Assembly: GCA_041672465.1 (NCBI GenBank) | Contig: JBAYZO010000005.1 | Coordinates: 1-64,000 of the forward strand | Direction of reading: 5' to 3' | Length of the DNA stretch: 64,000 bases | DNA from: UBA1206 sp041672465 | GTDB taxonomy: Bacteria; Bacillota; Clostridia; Oscillospirales; CAG-382 | Part shown: positions 1-8,243 of the stretch, piece after piece | Layout: every line of letters starts with the position of its first letter | Position numbering within the stretch: the stretch's first letter is position 1 | The notes under the pieces: generated by a model | What the model was told of the DNA's origin: nothing | Databases searched by the model: none | Seen by the model: only the letters and a program-made list of their open reading frames with translations | Program-made: the position numbers and the translations under genes

Positions 1-81
1 TGAAAAAGCGTCATAGATTTCTTTTCTCATACCGATTCGCTGCGCGCCCTGACCGGAAAACAAAAAGGCTATTTTACCCAT
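1..81 (-). CDS. fabD: Malonyl-CoA:ACP transacylase, N-terminal fragment (runs off window)
   Basis: The 27 codons seen on the minus strand begin MGKIAFLFSGQGAQ, the typical start of FabD, which loads malonyl groups onto acyl carrier protein for fatty acid elongation. The GQGAQ motif lies at residues 10-14. The catalytic serine and histidine are beyond the window edge. The start codon overlaps the last 13 bases of fabK, so the two are translationally coupled within a FASII operon. Only the N-terminus is visible, but motif and context agree. Confidence 0.85.
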   Translation of the reverse strand, partial: MGKIAFLFSGQGAQRIGMRKEIYDAFS

Positions 82-1019
82 TTATGGGCTCCTTTCAAAA
101 TCTCCTCGCACTCGGCGACCACCTCGCTTATAATTTCCGCGGCGGTTTGCTCACGCTTTACAAGCCCGGATATCTGCCCCGCGAGAAAACAGCCGTCTTT
201 GATATCGCCCAAAACCGCGGCCTTGCGGAGCGCGCCGATTCCCAAATCCGCCACATCTTCCGCGGTGGTCTCGGGCAGGTATTCTATTTTAAGAAAATTT
301 CTCGCGAAGGGGTTTTTAATACATCTGACGGTATTCCCGCCAAACCGCCGCCCGGTGGCGACGGTTGAGATATCGGAGGCTTTTTTAACCATTTCTTTAT
401 AGTTTTGGTGCACCCCGCACTCGGCCGCCAAAAGGAACCGCGTCCCCATTTGAACTCCGCTCGCGCCGAGCATGAGTGCGGCCGCCATTCCTCTGCCGTC
501 CGCGATCCCCCCGGCGGCGATAACGGGTATTTCAACTTCGTCCGCCACTTGAGGAACAATCGCCATGGTTGTCAGTTCCCCGATATGGCCGCCCGACTCC
601 TGCCCTTCCGCCACCACGGCGTCGGCCCCCGCCCTCGCAACGCTTTTCGCCATCGCCACCGAGGCTATTACGGGGATAACCGTGATCCCCGCCTCTTTCC
701 AAGCGGCAATGTATTTGACAGGGCTCCCCGCGCCTGTGGTCACAACGTCGACTTTCTCACGGCGAACCACTTCGGCGACTTCGTCGGCAAAAGGGGACAT
801 GAGCATTATGTTAACCCCAAAGGGTTTGTCAGTAAGCGCTCTCGCGAGCGCGATTTGCTCGGTGAGATAATCGGGCCCGGCGTTCATCGCGGAAATCAGC
901 CCCAACCCTCCGCCCTCGGAGACCGCCGCGGCAAGCCTGCCGTCGGCTATCCAAGCCATTCCACCTTGAAAAACCGGGTGTTTAATGCCGATCTTTTCAC
1001 AGATCGCCGTGCTTATCAT
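69..1019 (-). CDS. fabK: Enoyl-ACP reductase II, FMN-dependent
   Basis: This 316-residue protein matches the nitronate monooxygenase-like FabK family in length and motifs: HPVFQGGMAW near the N-terminus, a glycine-rich GGGLGLIS segment, AEGQESGGHIG around the active-site His, and the FMN phosphate-binding AAGGIADGRG and LGASGVQMGTRF blocks. FabK performs the last reduction of each fatty acid elongation cycle in many Firmicutes in place of FabI. The start codon forms an ATGA overlap with the acpP stop, and the end overlaps fabD, so it is the middle gene of acpP-fabK-fabD. A plain nitronate monooxygenase is the alternative, but operon context argues for FabK. Confidence 0.93.
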   Translation of the reverse strand: MISTAICEKIGIKHPVFQGGMAWIADGRLAAAVSEGGGLGLISAMNAGPDYLTEQIALARALTDKPFGVNIMLMSPFADEVAEVVRREKVDVVTTGAGSPVKYIAAWKEAGITVIPVIASVAMAKSVARAGADAVVAEGQESGGHIGELTTMAIVPQVADEVEIPVIAAGGIADGRGMAAALMLGASGVQMGTRFLLAAECGVHQNYKEMVKKASDISTVATGRRFGGNTVRCIKNPFARNFLKIEYLPETTAEDVADLGIGALRKAAVLGDIKDGCFLAGQISGLVKREQTAAEIISEVVAECEEILKGAHKWVK

Positions 1020-1252
1020 ACCTTTTGCTTTTCGGCTACCGCCGCCTCGACCTTTTGTACGATATCGCTCACGGTTTGCATTTCCGCGCTCGCCTGAATG
1101 GCGACCCCGAAGGTTTCCTCGATGCCGAGGAGAAGCTCGGCTATATCAAGGGAATCAAGCCCCAAATCGGCAAACGCCGTTCCTTCGCTCACCTCGGCCG
1201 GCTCCAGCCCTGTTCTTTCCACAAGCATATCTTTGATTTGATCGAATACCAT
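1016..1252 (-). CDS. acpP: Acyl carrier protein
   Basis: A 78-residue acidic protein with the phosphopantetheine attachment motif DLGLDSLDIAELL; the serine of DSL near residue 34 carries the 4'-phosphopantetheine arm. It shuttles acyl intermediates in FASII. An AAGGAG ribosome site lies 9 bases before the ATG. The stop overlaps the fabK start (ATGA). No fabH is seen between the regulator and acpP, where many Clostridia have it. A small hairpin lies in the 106-base gap to the upstream marR gene, about 1295-1312. Confidence 0.96.
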   Translation of the reverse strand: MVFDQIKDMLVERTGLEPAEVSEGTAFADLGLDSLDIAELLLGIEETFGVAIQASAEMQTVSDIVQKVEAAVAEKQKV

Positions 1253-1358
1253 AACAAATTCTCCTTAATTTTTGATATAAAAATAAAATTTGCGCGACCG
1301 CTTCGCGGTTTTTAGTGTAATTTGCTTTTGCTATTTTACCGTTCAATTAAGCATCTGT

Positions 1359-1823
1359 TTATAAAAGCCCTCGCGGCAAATAGTCGTTAACAGCCCCCTC
1401 CAATCTGTCATAAAATAAGCGGAGAACCCTGTAAAAAACCGTAAGCTCATCATTGGGCACCCCTGTATTTAAAATATTTTGGCATTTTTTCGCGACTTCG
1501 GAAAATTTTTCGGCTATCTTTCTCCCTTTTTTAGTGAGATAAATCTTCCGGGTATACTTCGCGTCCTCAAGCACCATATCGCACCTTACAAGCCCCTCGC
1601 GCTCCATGTGCACAAGCTCGCGGGAGATAAGCGATTTGTCGACCAAGCATTTTTGGGCGAGTTCGTTTGCCGTTATCCCCTCGGGCTCGTTGCGCATTTG
1701 CAAAAGCCAGATAGTGTTAACGGTTTTGATTCCGGCCTCGGTGGCTTTTTCGGTTCGGATCCGCTGTATGCTTTTATAGATTCCCGAAATAAGATAAATA
1801 AATAAGTCGAATCTCTCTTCCAT
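1359..1823 (-). CDS. MarR-family transcriptional regulator, FabT-like
   Basis: 154 residues with a winged helix-turn-helix: the recognition region reads ITANELAQKCLVDKSLISRELVHMEREGLV, followed by the wing TRKIYLTKKGRKIAEK. MarR proteins are dimeric repressors. As first gene before acpP-fabK-fabD it occupies the position of FabT, the repressor of fatty acid synthesis in Firmicutes, so autoregulation and control of FASII is inferred from position. A palindrome with TTTTACC arms sits 38 bases upstream of its start. The ligand cannot be told from sequence. Confidence 0.8.
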   Translation of the reverse strand: MEERFDLFIYLISGIYKSIQRIRTEKATEAGIKTVNTIWLLQMRNEPEGITANELAQKCLVDKSLISRELVHMEREGLVRCDMVLEDAKYTRKIYLTKKGRKIAEKFSEVAKKCQNILNTGVPNDELTVFYRVLRLFYDRLEGAVNDYLPRGLL

Positions 1824-1860
1824 TTTTCCGCGCCTTTCAATAAGTTTGTTCTGATGTCAT

Positions 1861-1875
1861 TTTTACCCGGTAAAA
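1861..1875. promoter_or_regulatory. Candidate operator, 15-bp palindrome
   Basis: TTTTACC and GGTAAAA arms are perfectly inverted around one central C, 38 bases before the marR start. A related half-palindrome, TTTTGCCGGTAA, lies about 65 bases further upstream near 1926-1937. The site has the size and position of a MarR-type operator, but it does not match the published FabT box that I recall, so the assignment is inference. Confidence 0.35.
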
Positions 1876-2037
1876 CATTTCATGCTTTTACCTTTATTTT
1901 TATCGTTTGCTTTTTGTATTTTATGTTTTGCCGGTAACTTCCCCGATGACGATAGTTGTTTTTTATAATTCTTAATCTGTTAATCCAATCCGCTAAAAAA
2001 AGACGGCGCGGTTAAAATTTTCTGCCTTTGCTTGTTA

Positions 2038-2079
2038 TTACCTGTCATACTGTGGATTACGCATTTAGTTTACCTGTCA
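2038..2079. repeat. Spaced direct repeat TTACCTGTCA in FASII leader
   Basis: TTACCTGTCA occurs at 2038-2047 and again at 2070-2079, exactly 32 bases apart (three helical turns), just downstream of the predicted transcription start of the marR operon. Equal helical phasing suggests two binding sites for one protein. It shares the TTACC half-site with the palindrome nearer the gene. Confidence 0.35.
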
Positions 2080-2090
2080 ACCAAGTACAG

Positions 2091-2119
2091 ATTTTACCAT
2101 GCCGATTTTGAATTGTCAA
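2091..2119 (-). promoter_or_regulatory. SigmaA promoter of marR-acpP-fabK operon
   Basis: On the minus strand TTGACA (2119-2114) and TAAAAT (2096-2091) are separated by 17 bases. The start would be near 2084, leaving a leader of roughly 260 bases. Confidence 0.6.
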
Positions 2120-2280
2120 TAGAGAAAATATTAATTTTTTTCATTTGGATAGCAAATATCTACCCGCAACTTAAAAAACCATGCGTTTGTTTTTAGCCTG
2201 CCATATGGTCTATATGAATATATATGCCCTTTCGGCCGTTAAATATTTAAATATATTAAATATTAAAACAGAAGTTTAAA

Positions 2281-2316
2281 ACAAAAATAAAACCCGGTTT
2301 AATATATAAAACCGGG
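2281..2316 (-). terminator. Intrinsic terminator of DUF362 gene
   Basis: Arms 2293-2300 and 2309-2316 (AAACCGGG and its complement) form an 8-bp stem with an AT-rich loop, followed on the minus strand by a long T-rich tract. It starts 27 bases past the stop codon. Confidence 0.75.
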
Positions 2317-2343
2317 CGTTATAAGTAAAAGAGCCAAAGAAAA

Positions 2344-3459
2344 TTATTTTATAGTGATAAGCTCATAGCCGCGGGAACCGACGCCGATTTTTTCGGCGTG
2401 TTCAAGGCAAACCTCCCAATCGGTGTCGGGAGAAACATTTGTAAAATGGTCGCCTCCGATCTTTTTTGACTCGTCAAGTCTGCTTCGCGGCAGAGGTACT
2501 TCATCGTTCACCGCGTCAACGCAAGCCTGATCCAGCGCGACTGGGTCAAAAGAGGCGAACATTCCAATGTTCGGCACAATGGGCGCGTCGTTGAGCGAAT
2601 AGCAGTCGCAGGCGGGGGAGACGTCAACAACCAGCGAGATATGAAAAGACGGTCTCCCCAAAAGCACCGCTTTTGAGTACTCGGCAATCTTTTTGCAGAG
2701 CAAATCATTCCGTTCGCCGCTCCCCGGCACAATGGCGTCGTGATTGCAGGCGCCTATACATCTGCCGCAGCCCACGCAGATATTGTGGTCGATATCGGCC
2801 TTGCCGCCGATAAAAGAAATCGCCGAATGCGCGCAGCCGCGAAGACAAAGCCGGCAGCCCACGCAGTCATCTTTTACCACGACAGGCTTGCCCGACGAGT
2901 GCATTTCCATTTTTCCGCCGCGGGAACCCGAACCCATCCCGATATTTTTAAGCGCCCCGCCAAAACCGGTCGCCTCGTGGCCTTTAAAGTGGTTTAGCGA
3001 AATAAATATATCGGCGTCCATAATCGCCCTGCCGATCTTCGCCTCGGTCACAAGCTCGCCGCCCGGCACGGGAACGCAGACGTCGTCCGTGCCTTTAAGC
3101 CCGTCTCCGATAATAATGTGCGCGTGAGTGCAAAACGGGTTAAACCCGTTTGTGTAAGCGGCCTCTATGTGTTCGAGAGCGTTTTTCCGCAAACCCGGGT
3201 AAAGGGTGTTGCAGTCGGTGAGAAAAGGCTTGCCGCCGAGCTTTTTTATGTAGTCGCAAACGGCCTTGGCGTAGTTCGGGCGGAGATACGCGAGGTTGCC
3301 CGGCTCGCCGAAATGAATCTTCACGGCGGCAAATCGGTTGTCAAACTCAATTTGTCCGATACCCGCTTTTTGAATCAGTCTTTTTAGCTTTTCGGCAAGG
3401 TTAACTCCCCGTGTCCTGAAGTCGGTAAAATAAACCTTTGATTTTGTTGATTGTTCCAT
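2344..3459 (-). CDS. DUF362 protein with two 4Fe-4S clusters
   Basis: 371 residues. The N-terminal two thirds match the DUF362 family, with KIHFGEPGN and NHFKGHEATGFGGALKN motifs. Two ferredoxin-type motifs follow at about 200-245: CVGCRLCLRGC and CVGCGRCIGAC, each with the distant fourth cysteine pattern of a 2x[4Fe-4S] ferredoxin. Proteins of this type are cytosolic and common in anaerobes; their substrate is not established. I place the start at the ATG nine bases inside a possible GTG start because GGGAG lies 8 bases before the ATG and overlaps the GTG. It has its own promoter, divergent from the acyltransferase gene. Confidence 0.85.
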   Translation of the reverse strand: MEQSTKSKVYFTDFRTRGVNLAEKLKRLIQKAGIGQIEFDNRFAAVKIHFGEPGNLAYLRPNYAKAVCDYIKKLGGKPFLTDCNTLYPGLRKNALEHIEAAYTNGFNPFCTHAHIIIGDGLKGTDDVCVPVPGGELVTEAKIGRAIMDADIFISLNHFKGHEATGFGGALKNIGMGSGSRGGKMEMHSSGKPVVVKDDCVGCRLCLRGCAHSAISFIGGKADIDHNICVGCGRCIGACNHDAIVPGSGERNDLLCKKIAEYSKAVLLGRPSFHISLVVDVSPACDCYSLNDAPIVPNIGMFASFDPVALDQACVDAVNDEVPLPRSRLDESKKIGGDHFTNVSPDTDWEVCLEHAEKIGVGSRGYELITIK

Positions 3460-3526
3460 TAATGCCACTCCCTTTTGGCTTTAGCGCCGCTGAATTCCCC
3501 GCGAACATTTTTTTCTTTGCTTTATA

Positions 3527-3555
3527 ATTTTATCACACCATATGGTTGAAGTCAA
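3527..3555 (-). promoter_or_regulatory. SigmaA promoter of DUF362 gene, palindrome in spacer
   Basis: TTGACT (3555-3550) and TAAAAT (3532-3527) lie 17 bases apart on the minus strand. The perfect 10-bp palindrome ACCATATGGT (3537-3546) fills the spacer and could be an operator. Confidence 0.6.
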
Positions 3556-3643
3556 CGACAAACGACAAGCGAAAGCTTTTGAAGCCAAGACAAGTGTAAA
3601 AATCCCCCCGACGCGCCAAAAGCCATTTTTGATTTAAAAATCA

Positions 3644-3672
3644 TTGACTTAATATGAAAAATTTGCTATACT
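3644..3672 (+). promoter_or_regulatory. SigmaA promoter of acyltransferase-eno
   Basis: TTGACT at 3644-3649 and TATACT at 3667-3672 with a 17-base spacer, 43 bases before the acyltransferase start. It diverges from the DUF362 promoter about 90 bases away. Confidence 0.7.
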
Positions 3673-3714
3673 TGGTTGTCTTAATAAAATCTTAAGAAAT
3701 GGGGCGATTTATGA

Positions 3715-5028
3715 ATGGATAAAATAAAGCGTTTTGACTTTAAAAAGCTCCCGCGCCGCCCGACAAGACTTTTGTACCTTGCTTCTGTTTTCCTTTGCTT
3801 TCCGCGGATGCTGTACCACAGGCTGTCGTTAAAAAAAATCGGCATGAAGGGGTTAAAACCCCCATATCTGCTGCTCTGCAACCACGCGTCGGAAATGGAC
3901 TTTTACCTTATGTTCCGCGCTATTTTCCCGCACTTGGCGAACTATGTGGTGGCTATTGACGGTTTCCACGACAAGAGCGAGTTTCTTATGAGGTTTGCCG
4001 GATCAATAGGCAAGCGAAAATTCACCCGCGACCCGTTTCTTTTAAAAAACCTCCGCTATTGCGTTGAAAATTTAAAAACGATAATCGCACTTTACTCGGA
4101 GGCGAGATATACGTTTGACGGCACCACGTCGTATCTTTCCCCCACCACGGGATCGCTTGTCAAGCGGCTGGGGATCCCCGTCGTTATGCTTAACACGCGG
4201 GGGTGTTTTCTTTCCTGCCCTCAGTGGAACAAAGAATACAAGTTTTCCCCGCTTGAGGCGAGAATGGAACTAATAATCACCGCCGAGGAAATAAAAACGC
4301 TTTCTTCGGAGAAAATAAACGATATAATAAAAAAGAACTTTGTTTACGACGATTTCGCGTATCAAAAAGAAAAAGCCATTAAAATTGCCCACCCGCGCCG
4401 CGCAAAAGGGCTTAACCATATTCTTTACAAATGCTCGTCCTGCCTTGCCGAGGGCGAAATGACGGGCGAGGGCACAACCCTCACCTGCGGCTCTTGCGGG
4501 AAGGTTTGGGAAATGACCGAATACGGCGAGCTTAAGGCGAAAGACGGCAGTGAAACCTTTACCCATATCCCCGACTGGTACGCATGGGAGAGGGACTGCG
4601 TTCGCGAAGAGGTTATAAGCGGGGAATATTACTTTGAGGACGAAATTTACCTTGAAACCCTCCCTTGGGCGAAAAAGTTTATCCCTCACGGGAACGGCAG
4701 AATGGTGCAAAACAAAGACGGGGTTTTTCTGGAACTCACCGCTTACGGCGAAAAAATAAACCTTGCTTTTCCCCCGCTCGCGCTTGAAAGCCTGCACGTT
4801 GAGTTTGACTACCGCAAAATCGGCGACTGCTTTGATATTTCCACCCTTGACGACAGCTTTTGGTGCTACCCGAGAACAAAAAGAGACGTGGTTATGAAAG
4901 CGGCGCTGGCGGCGGAGGAAATGTATATATTGGCTTATGAAAAAATCGCCGCCGGGAGGGCGGGCTCAAGACAAAAAAACCAAAATCCCGAATTCGCCGC
5001 GCAAAGCCCGGCGGCGGAGGAATTTTAA
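3715..5028 (+). CDS. PlsC-like lysophospholipid acyltransferase with C-terminal zinc ribbon
   Basis: 437 residues. The acyltransferase signature NHASEMD (N56, H57, D62) gives the catalytic H-x4-D of the PlsC/LPLAT family, and TFDGTTSYL fits the later substrate-binding block. These enzymes acylate lysophospholipids at the inner membrane face. After the catalytic domain (about 1-210) a zinc ribbon is clear at about 242-265, CSSC and CGSC, followed by about 170 residues without a domain I recognise. The zinc ribbon makes this longer than a plain PlsC. The start ATG overlaps an out-of-frame ATG four bases earlier that stops at once. eno begins 19 bases downstream and probably shares the transcript. 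Confidence 0.8.
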   Translation: MDKIKRFDFKKLPRRPTRLLYLASVFLCFPRMLYHRLSLKKIGMKGLKPPYLLLCNHASEMDFYLMFRAIFPHLANYVVAIDGFHDKSEFLMRFAGSIGKRKFTRDPFLLKNLRYCVENLKTIIALYSEARYTFDGTTSYLSPTTGSLVKRLGIPVVMLNTRGCFLSCPQWNKEYKFSPLEARMELIITAEEIKTLSSEKINDIIKKNFVYDDFAYQKEKAIKIAHPRRAKGLNHILYKCSSCLAEGEMTGEGTTLTCGSCGKVWEMTEYGELKAKDGSETFTHIPDWYAWERDCVREEVISGEYYFEDEIYLETLPWAKKFIPHGNGRMVQNKDGVFLELTAYGEKINLAFPPLALESLHVEFDYRKIGDCFDISTLDDSFWCYPRTKRDVVMKAALAAEEMYILAYEKIAAGRAGSRQKNQNPEFAAQSPAAEEF

Positions 5029-5047
5029 ACGGAAAGGAAGAATGTTA

Positions 5048-6325
5048 ATGCCTAAAATAAACTCTATTGCCGCAAGGGAAATTCTTGACTCAAGGGGGAA
5101 CCCGACCCTGCAAGTCGACGTCACGCTTGAGAACGGCACCGTCGGGAGAGCCGCAGTGCCGTCTGGCGCTTCCACGGGGAGCCGCGAGGCGGTTGAGCTC
5201 CGCGACGGCGACAAAACCCGCTACGGCGGAAAAGGCGTGCTTAAGGTAGTTGACAACGTTAAAAATATCATCGCCCCGGCGCTGTCGGGGTTTGAAGTCT
5301 TTGACCAAACCGGGCTTGACAGAACGCTTATCGAGCTTGACGGTACAAAAAACAAGTCGCTCCTCGGCGCCAACGCCATTTTGGGGGTGTCGCTGGCGGC
5401 GGCGAGGTCGGCTTCGGCTTTTCTCGGCGTTCCCCTTTACAGATATATAGGCGGGGTTTCCGCGAGAGAGCTCCCCGTGCCGATGATGAATATACTAAAC
5501 GGCGGCCAGCACGCCGACAACACCGTCGACGTTCAGGAATTTATGATTATGCCGGTGGGCGGAACAAGTTTTTCGGCCTCTCTTCGAATATGCGCCGAAG
5601 TTTACCAAACGCTAAAGGGCGTGCTTAAGGCAAGCGGGCTTTCCACCGCCGTGGGCGACGAGGGCGGGTTCGCCCCCGATCTCGCCACAAATGAAGACGC
5701 GCTTAAGCTCATTGTAGAGGCAATAAAAAAAGCGGGTTACACCCCGGGCAAAGAAGTGGCGATCGCGCTTGACCCCGCCTCAACCGAGTTTTTCAAAGAC
5801 GGCAGATATGTCTTTGAGGGCGAGGGCGTGTCGAGGGATTCGGCCGGAATGGTTGACCTCTATGACGAATGGACGAGAAAATATCCCATAGTCTCAATTG
5901 AGGACGGTATGGCGGAGGACGACTGGGAGGGCTGGGCGCTGCTCACAAAAAGGTTGGGCAAGCATGTTCAGCTCGTGGGCGACGATTTGTTTGTCACAAA
6001 CCCGGAAATACTCTCGTACGGCATTCGCCGCGGAGTGGCGAACTCGATTTTAATTAAGCTCAACCAGATAGGCACTCTCAGCGAAACCCTGCAGACCATT
6101 GAAATCGCCCATAAGGCGGGTTACACCGCCGTGGTGTCGCACCGCTCGGGGGAGACGGAAGACACGACAATGGCGGACGTCGCCGTGGCGGTGAACGCGG
6201 GTCAGATAAAGAGCGGGGCGCCCTGCCGTTCGGAGCGAATCGCGAAGTACAACCGGCTCCTTTTAATTGAGGAAGAGCTTGGGAAAAGCTCGGTATTCAA
6301 AGGCAGGTCGGCGCTGAAAGTTTAA
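5048..6325 (+). CDS. eno: Enolase (phosphopyruvate hydratase)
   Basis: 425 residues, the usual enolase length. It interconverts 2-phosphoglycerate and phosphoenolpyruvate in glycolysis. Hallmarks are SGASTGSREAVELRD, the acid pair in GDEGGFAPDL, metal ligands in SIEDGMAEDDW and VGDDLFVTNP, the catalytic lysine in ILIKLNQIGTLSET, and VVSHRSGETEDT. The second ATG (5048) is chosen as start because AAGGAAG lies 7 bases upstream and the protein then begins MPKINSIAAREILDSRGNPT as enolases do. Confidence 0.98.
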   Translation: MPKINSIAAREILDSRGNPTLQVDVTLENGTVGRAAVPSGASTGSREAVELRDGDKTRYGGKGVLKVVDNVKNIIAPALSGFEVFDQTGLDRTLIELDGTKNKSLLGANAILGVSLAAARSASAFLGVPLYRYIGGVSARELPVPMMNILNGGQHADNTVDVQEFMIMPVGGTSFSASLRICAEVYQTLKGVLKASGLSTAVGDEGGFAPDLATNEDALKLIVEAIKKAGYTPGKEVAIALDPASTEFFKDGRYVFEGEGVSRDSAGMVDLYDEWTRKYPIVSIEDGMAEDDWEGWALLTKRLGKHVQLVGDDLFVTNPEILSYGIRRGVANSILIKLNQIGTLSETLQTIEIAHKAGYTAVVSHRSGETEDTTMADVAVAVNAGQIKSGAPCRSERIAKYNRLLLIEEELGKSSVFKGRSALKV

Positions 6326-6358
6326 AACTCTTATCAAAGAAATATACCCGAATAAAAA

Positions 6359-6381
6359 CCGGCGCGTTTTTTACGCGCCGG
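6359..6381. terminator. Bidirectional terminator between eno and ahcY
   Basis: A 9-bp GC-rich stem (CCGGCGCGT at 6359-6367 with its complement at 6373-6381) is flanked by AAAAA on the left and ATTTGTTTTG on the right, so it can stop both convergent genes. The T-tract is better on the minus strand. Confidence 0.8.
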
Positions 6382-6394
6382 ATTTGTTTTGTGT

Positions 6395-7636
6395 TTAATT
6401 CTGCCAGCTGTTTAAATAATCGGCCTGCCCGGGGGTCAGGGAATCAATGCTTATCCCCCAAAAGCCAAGCTGCTTTTTCGCTACCGATATATCAATTTCC
6501 TCCGGCACTTCCAAAACGCCTTTTAGGGAACCGCCGTTTTTGACAAGATACGCCGCCGACAGCGCCTGAAGGGCAAAGGACATGTCCATAATCTCGGCGG
6601 GGTGTCCGTCGCCGCAGGCGAGGTTGACAAGCCTGCCCTCGCCAAGGAGGTACACGGTCCTGCCGTCGTCAAACTCATAGCCCGTTATGTTTTCCCGGGC
6701 GGTAAACGTTCTCTTAGCCATGGCGGCAAGCGATTTCACGTCCACCTCAACGTCAAAGTGCCCCGCGTTGCAAAGGATCGCCTTGTCTTTGATGTGTCGG
6801 AACGCCTCTTTTGAAATAACGTCGCGGCATCCAGTGACGGTGATAAAAAAGTCCCCGCGGCTCGCCGCCTTTGTCATTTCCATAACCTCAAAGCCGTCCA
6901 TGACCGCTTCTATCGCTTTTATGGGGTCGATCTCGGTGACAATAACCCTCGCACCGAGCCCTTTCGCCCTCATCGCCACGCCCTTGCCGCACCAGCCGTA
7001 ACCGGCGACAACCACGGTTTTCCCGGCGACGATAAGGTTTGTCGTGCGGGTAATTCCGTCCCAGACCGACTGCCCCGTGCCGTAGCGGTTGTCAAACAGA
7101 TATTTGCACTTGGCGTTGTTGACCAGCACCATGGGGAACTTCAGCTCCCCCGCCCTGTCCATCGCCTTCAGCCGGATAATCCCCGTGGTGGTTTCCTCGC
7201 AGCCGCCAATGACGTCCCCGAGCTTTTCCGGGTAGCCCATGTGGATAAGATTAACAAGGTCGCCGCCGTCGTCGATAATAATGTTCGGGCCGGCCTTTAT
7301 AACGGAAGAGGTATGCCTTTCGTATTCCCCACGGGTCGCGCCGTGCCAAGCGAAGATGTTAAGCCCCTCGCGCGCAAGCGCCGCCGCTATGTCGTCCTGA
7401 GTGGAGAGCGGGTTGCTCCCCGTGACAAACATTTCGGCGCCGCCGCTCGCCAGAGTAAGACAAAGAAAAGCCGTCTTTGCCTCAAGGTGAACCGAAAGCG
7501 CGACTTTCTTGCCGCGGAAGGGTTTTTCTTTAATGAAATCCTCCCGAACGGCTGAAAGCAGGGGCATATGCCTTTTTACCCAGTCGATTTTTATTTTGCC
7601 TTTTTCCCATAGTTGGGCGTTTCGTATCTCGCTCAT
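6395..7636 (-). CDS. ahcY: Adenosylhomocysteinase
   Basis: 413 residues. It hydrolyses S-adenosylhomocysteine to adenosine and homocysteine, recycling methyl groups. Family blocks are SVHLEAKTAFL, GSNPLSTQDDIAAAL, the NAD-binding VVAGYGWCGKGVAMRAKGLGA, CNAGHFDVEVD and LACGDGHPAEIMDMSF. The open frame extends 19 codons upstream to a GTG, but the predicted transcription start falls at that GTG. The ATG at 7636 (MSEIRNAQLW) is therefore the better start, although its GGAAGG site is rather distant, 13 bases away. Confidence 0.95.
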   Translation of the reverse strand: MSEIRNAQLWEKGKIKIDWVKRHMPLLSAVREDFIKEKPFRGKKVALSVHLEAKTAFLCLTLASGGAEMFVTGSNPLSTQDDIAAALAREGLNIFAWHGATRGEYERHTSSVIKAGPNIIIDDGGDLVNLIHMGYPEKLGDVIGGCEETTTGIIRLKAMDRAGELKFPMVLVNNAKCKYLFDNRYGTGQSVWDGITRTTNLIVAGKTVVVAGYGWCGKGVAMRAKGLGARVIVTEIDPIKAIEAVMDGFEVMEMTKAASRGDFFITVTGCRDVISKEAFRHIKDKAILCNAGHFDVEVDVKSLAAMAKRTFTARENITGYEFDDGRTVYLLGEGRLVNLACGDGHPAEIMDMSFALQALSAAYLVKNGGSLKGVLEVPEEIDISVAKKQLGFWGISIDSLTPGQADYLNSWQN

Positions 7637-7699
7637 TAAACATTGCCAGCCTTCCGGGTTTATTTTCGTCTGTGTTAACATTTGTTGTTTCACGCGCTT

Positions 7700-7728
7700 A
7701 GTATACAGTTAAACGCCCGAAAAGTCAA
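7700..7728 (-). promoter_or_regulatory. SigmaA promoter of ahcY
   Basis: TTGACT (7728-7723) and TATACT (7705-7700) on the minus strand with a 17-base spacer. The -35 element overlaps the end of the upstream membrane protein gene, so ahcY can be transcribed independently of the riboswitch operon. Confidence 0.7.
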
Positions 7729-8243
7729 CCAAACGTTTTGTTTAATTTGCGAATCTGAACCGAAAGCGGATAAATTAAGAGCCCGAAAGCGACGTTCCCC
7801 GCCGCGTGGATAAGGTCAAAATAAAATCCCGCCCCTATCCACAAAAGCGTGGTTTTTAAGTCATAGCCGAAAAAGAACGCCTGCGCGGGGGCGTAGAGCG
7901 CGCCGAAAGACAAGCCGAAAGCTCCGCAGACGACGGGGTAAACAATCATCGCCCACTTTTTGCCGAGTCCTTTCGGGATAAGCATCGTCACCCCCCACAG
8001 AATTGCCCAAAGATATAAATAAGGCACCCACCATATGGCAAACCCATATGTCACGCCGGTCAAAAAGACATAAACATATATCGGCACAAGAGCTTGAAAC
8101 CGATAAACAACCGTCAAAAGCATGACAAACATACCAAGCATATGAATGTTTGGCAGCCACTGCGTCAGCAGGTACGACACATACATGACTGCGCCGAACA
8201 TCGCGAAGACGCAATATCTCGCCAGCTTTTTTTTATAAGTCAT
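7725..8243 (-). CDS. ECF transporter S-component-like membrane protein, probably B12 uptake
   Basis: 172 residues, with about five hydrophobic segments and a positively charged N-terminus (MTYKKKLARYC). Its size and lack of soluble domains fit the substrate-specific S component of an energy-coupling factor transporter. Its start overlaps the stop of the DUF4430 lipoprotein gene by four bases, and the pair lies behind a cobalamin riboswitch, so cobalamin or a precursor is the likely substrate. No ATPase or T component is in the window; group II ECF modules share these from elsewhere. The specificity rests on context. Confidence 0.65.
   Translation of the reverse strand: MTYKKKLARYCVFAMFGAVMYVSYLLTQWLPNIHMLGMFVMLLTVVYRFQALVPIYVYVFLTGVTYGFAIWWVPYLYLWAILWGVTMLIPKGLGKKWAMIVYPVVCGAFGLSFGALYAPAQAFFFGYDLKTTLLWIGAGFYFDLIHAAGNVAFGLLIYPLSVQIRKLNKTFG

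Larger units (their letters stand above)
1824..2343. other. Gene-free stretch: FASII leader and promoter, convergent-side terminator
   Basis: This 520-base AT-rich gap contains no convincing gene. It holds the promoter of the marR-acpP-fabK operon with a long (about 260 base) leader, candidate operator repeats within that leader, and the terminator of the neighbouring DUF362 gene. The part between about 2120 and 2280 shows nothing I recognise. Confidence 0.6.

Noticed and set aside
7637..7693. Upstream GTG start of ahcY
   Set aside because: The predicted transcription start falls at this GTG, no ribosome site exists, and homologues begin at the MSEIR methionine.
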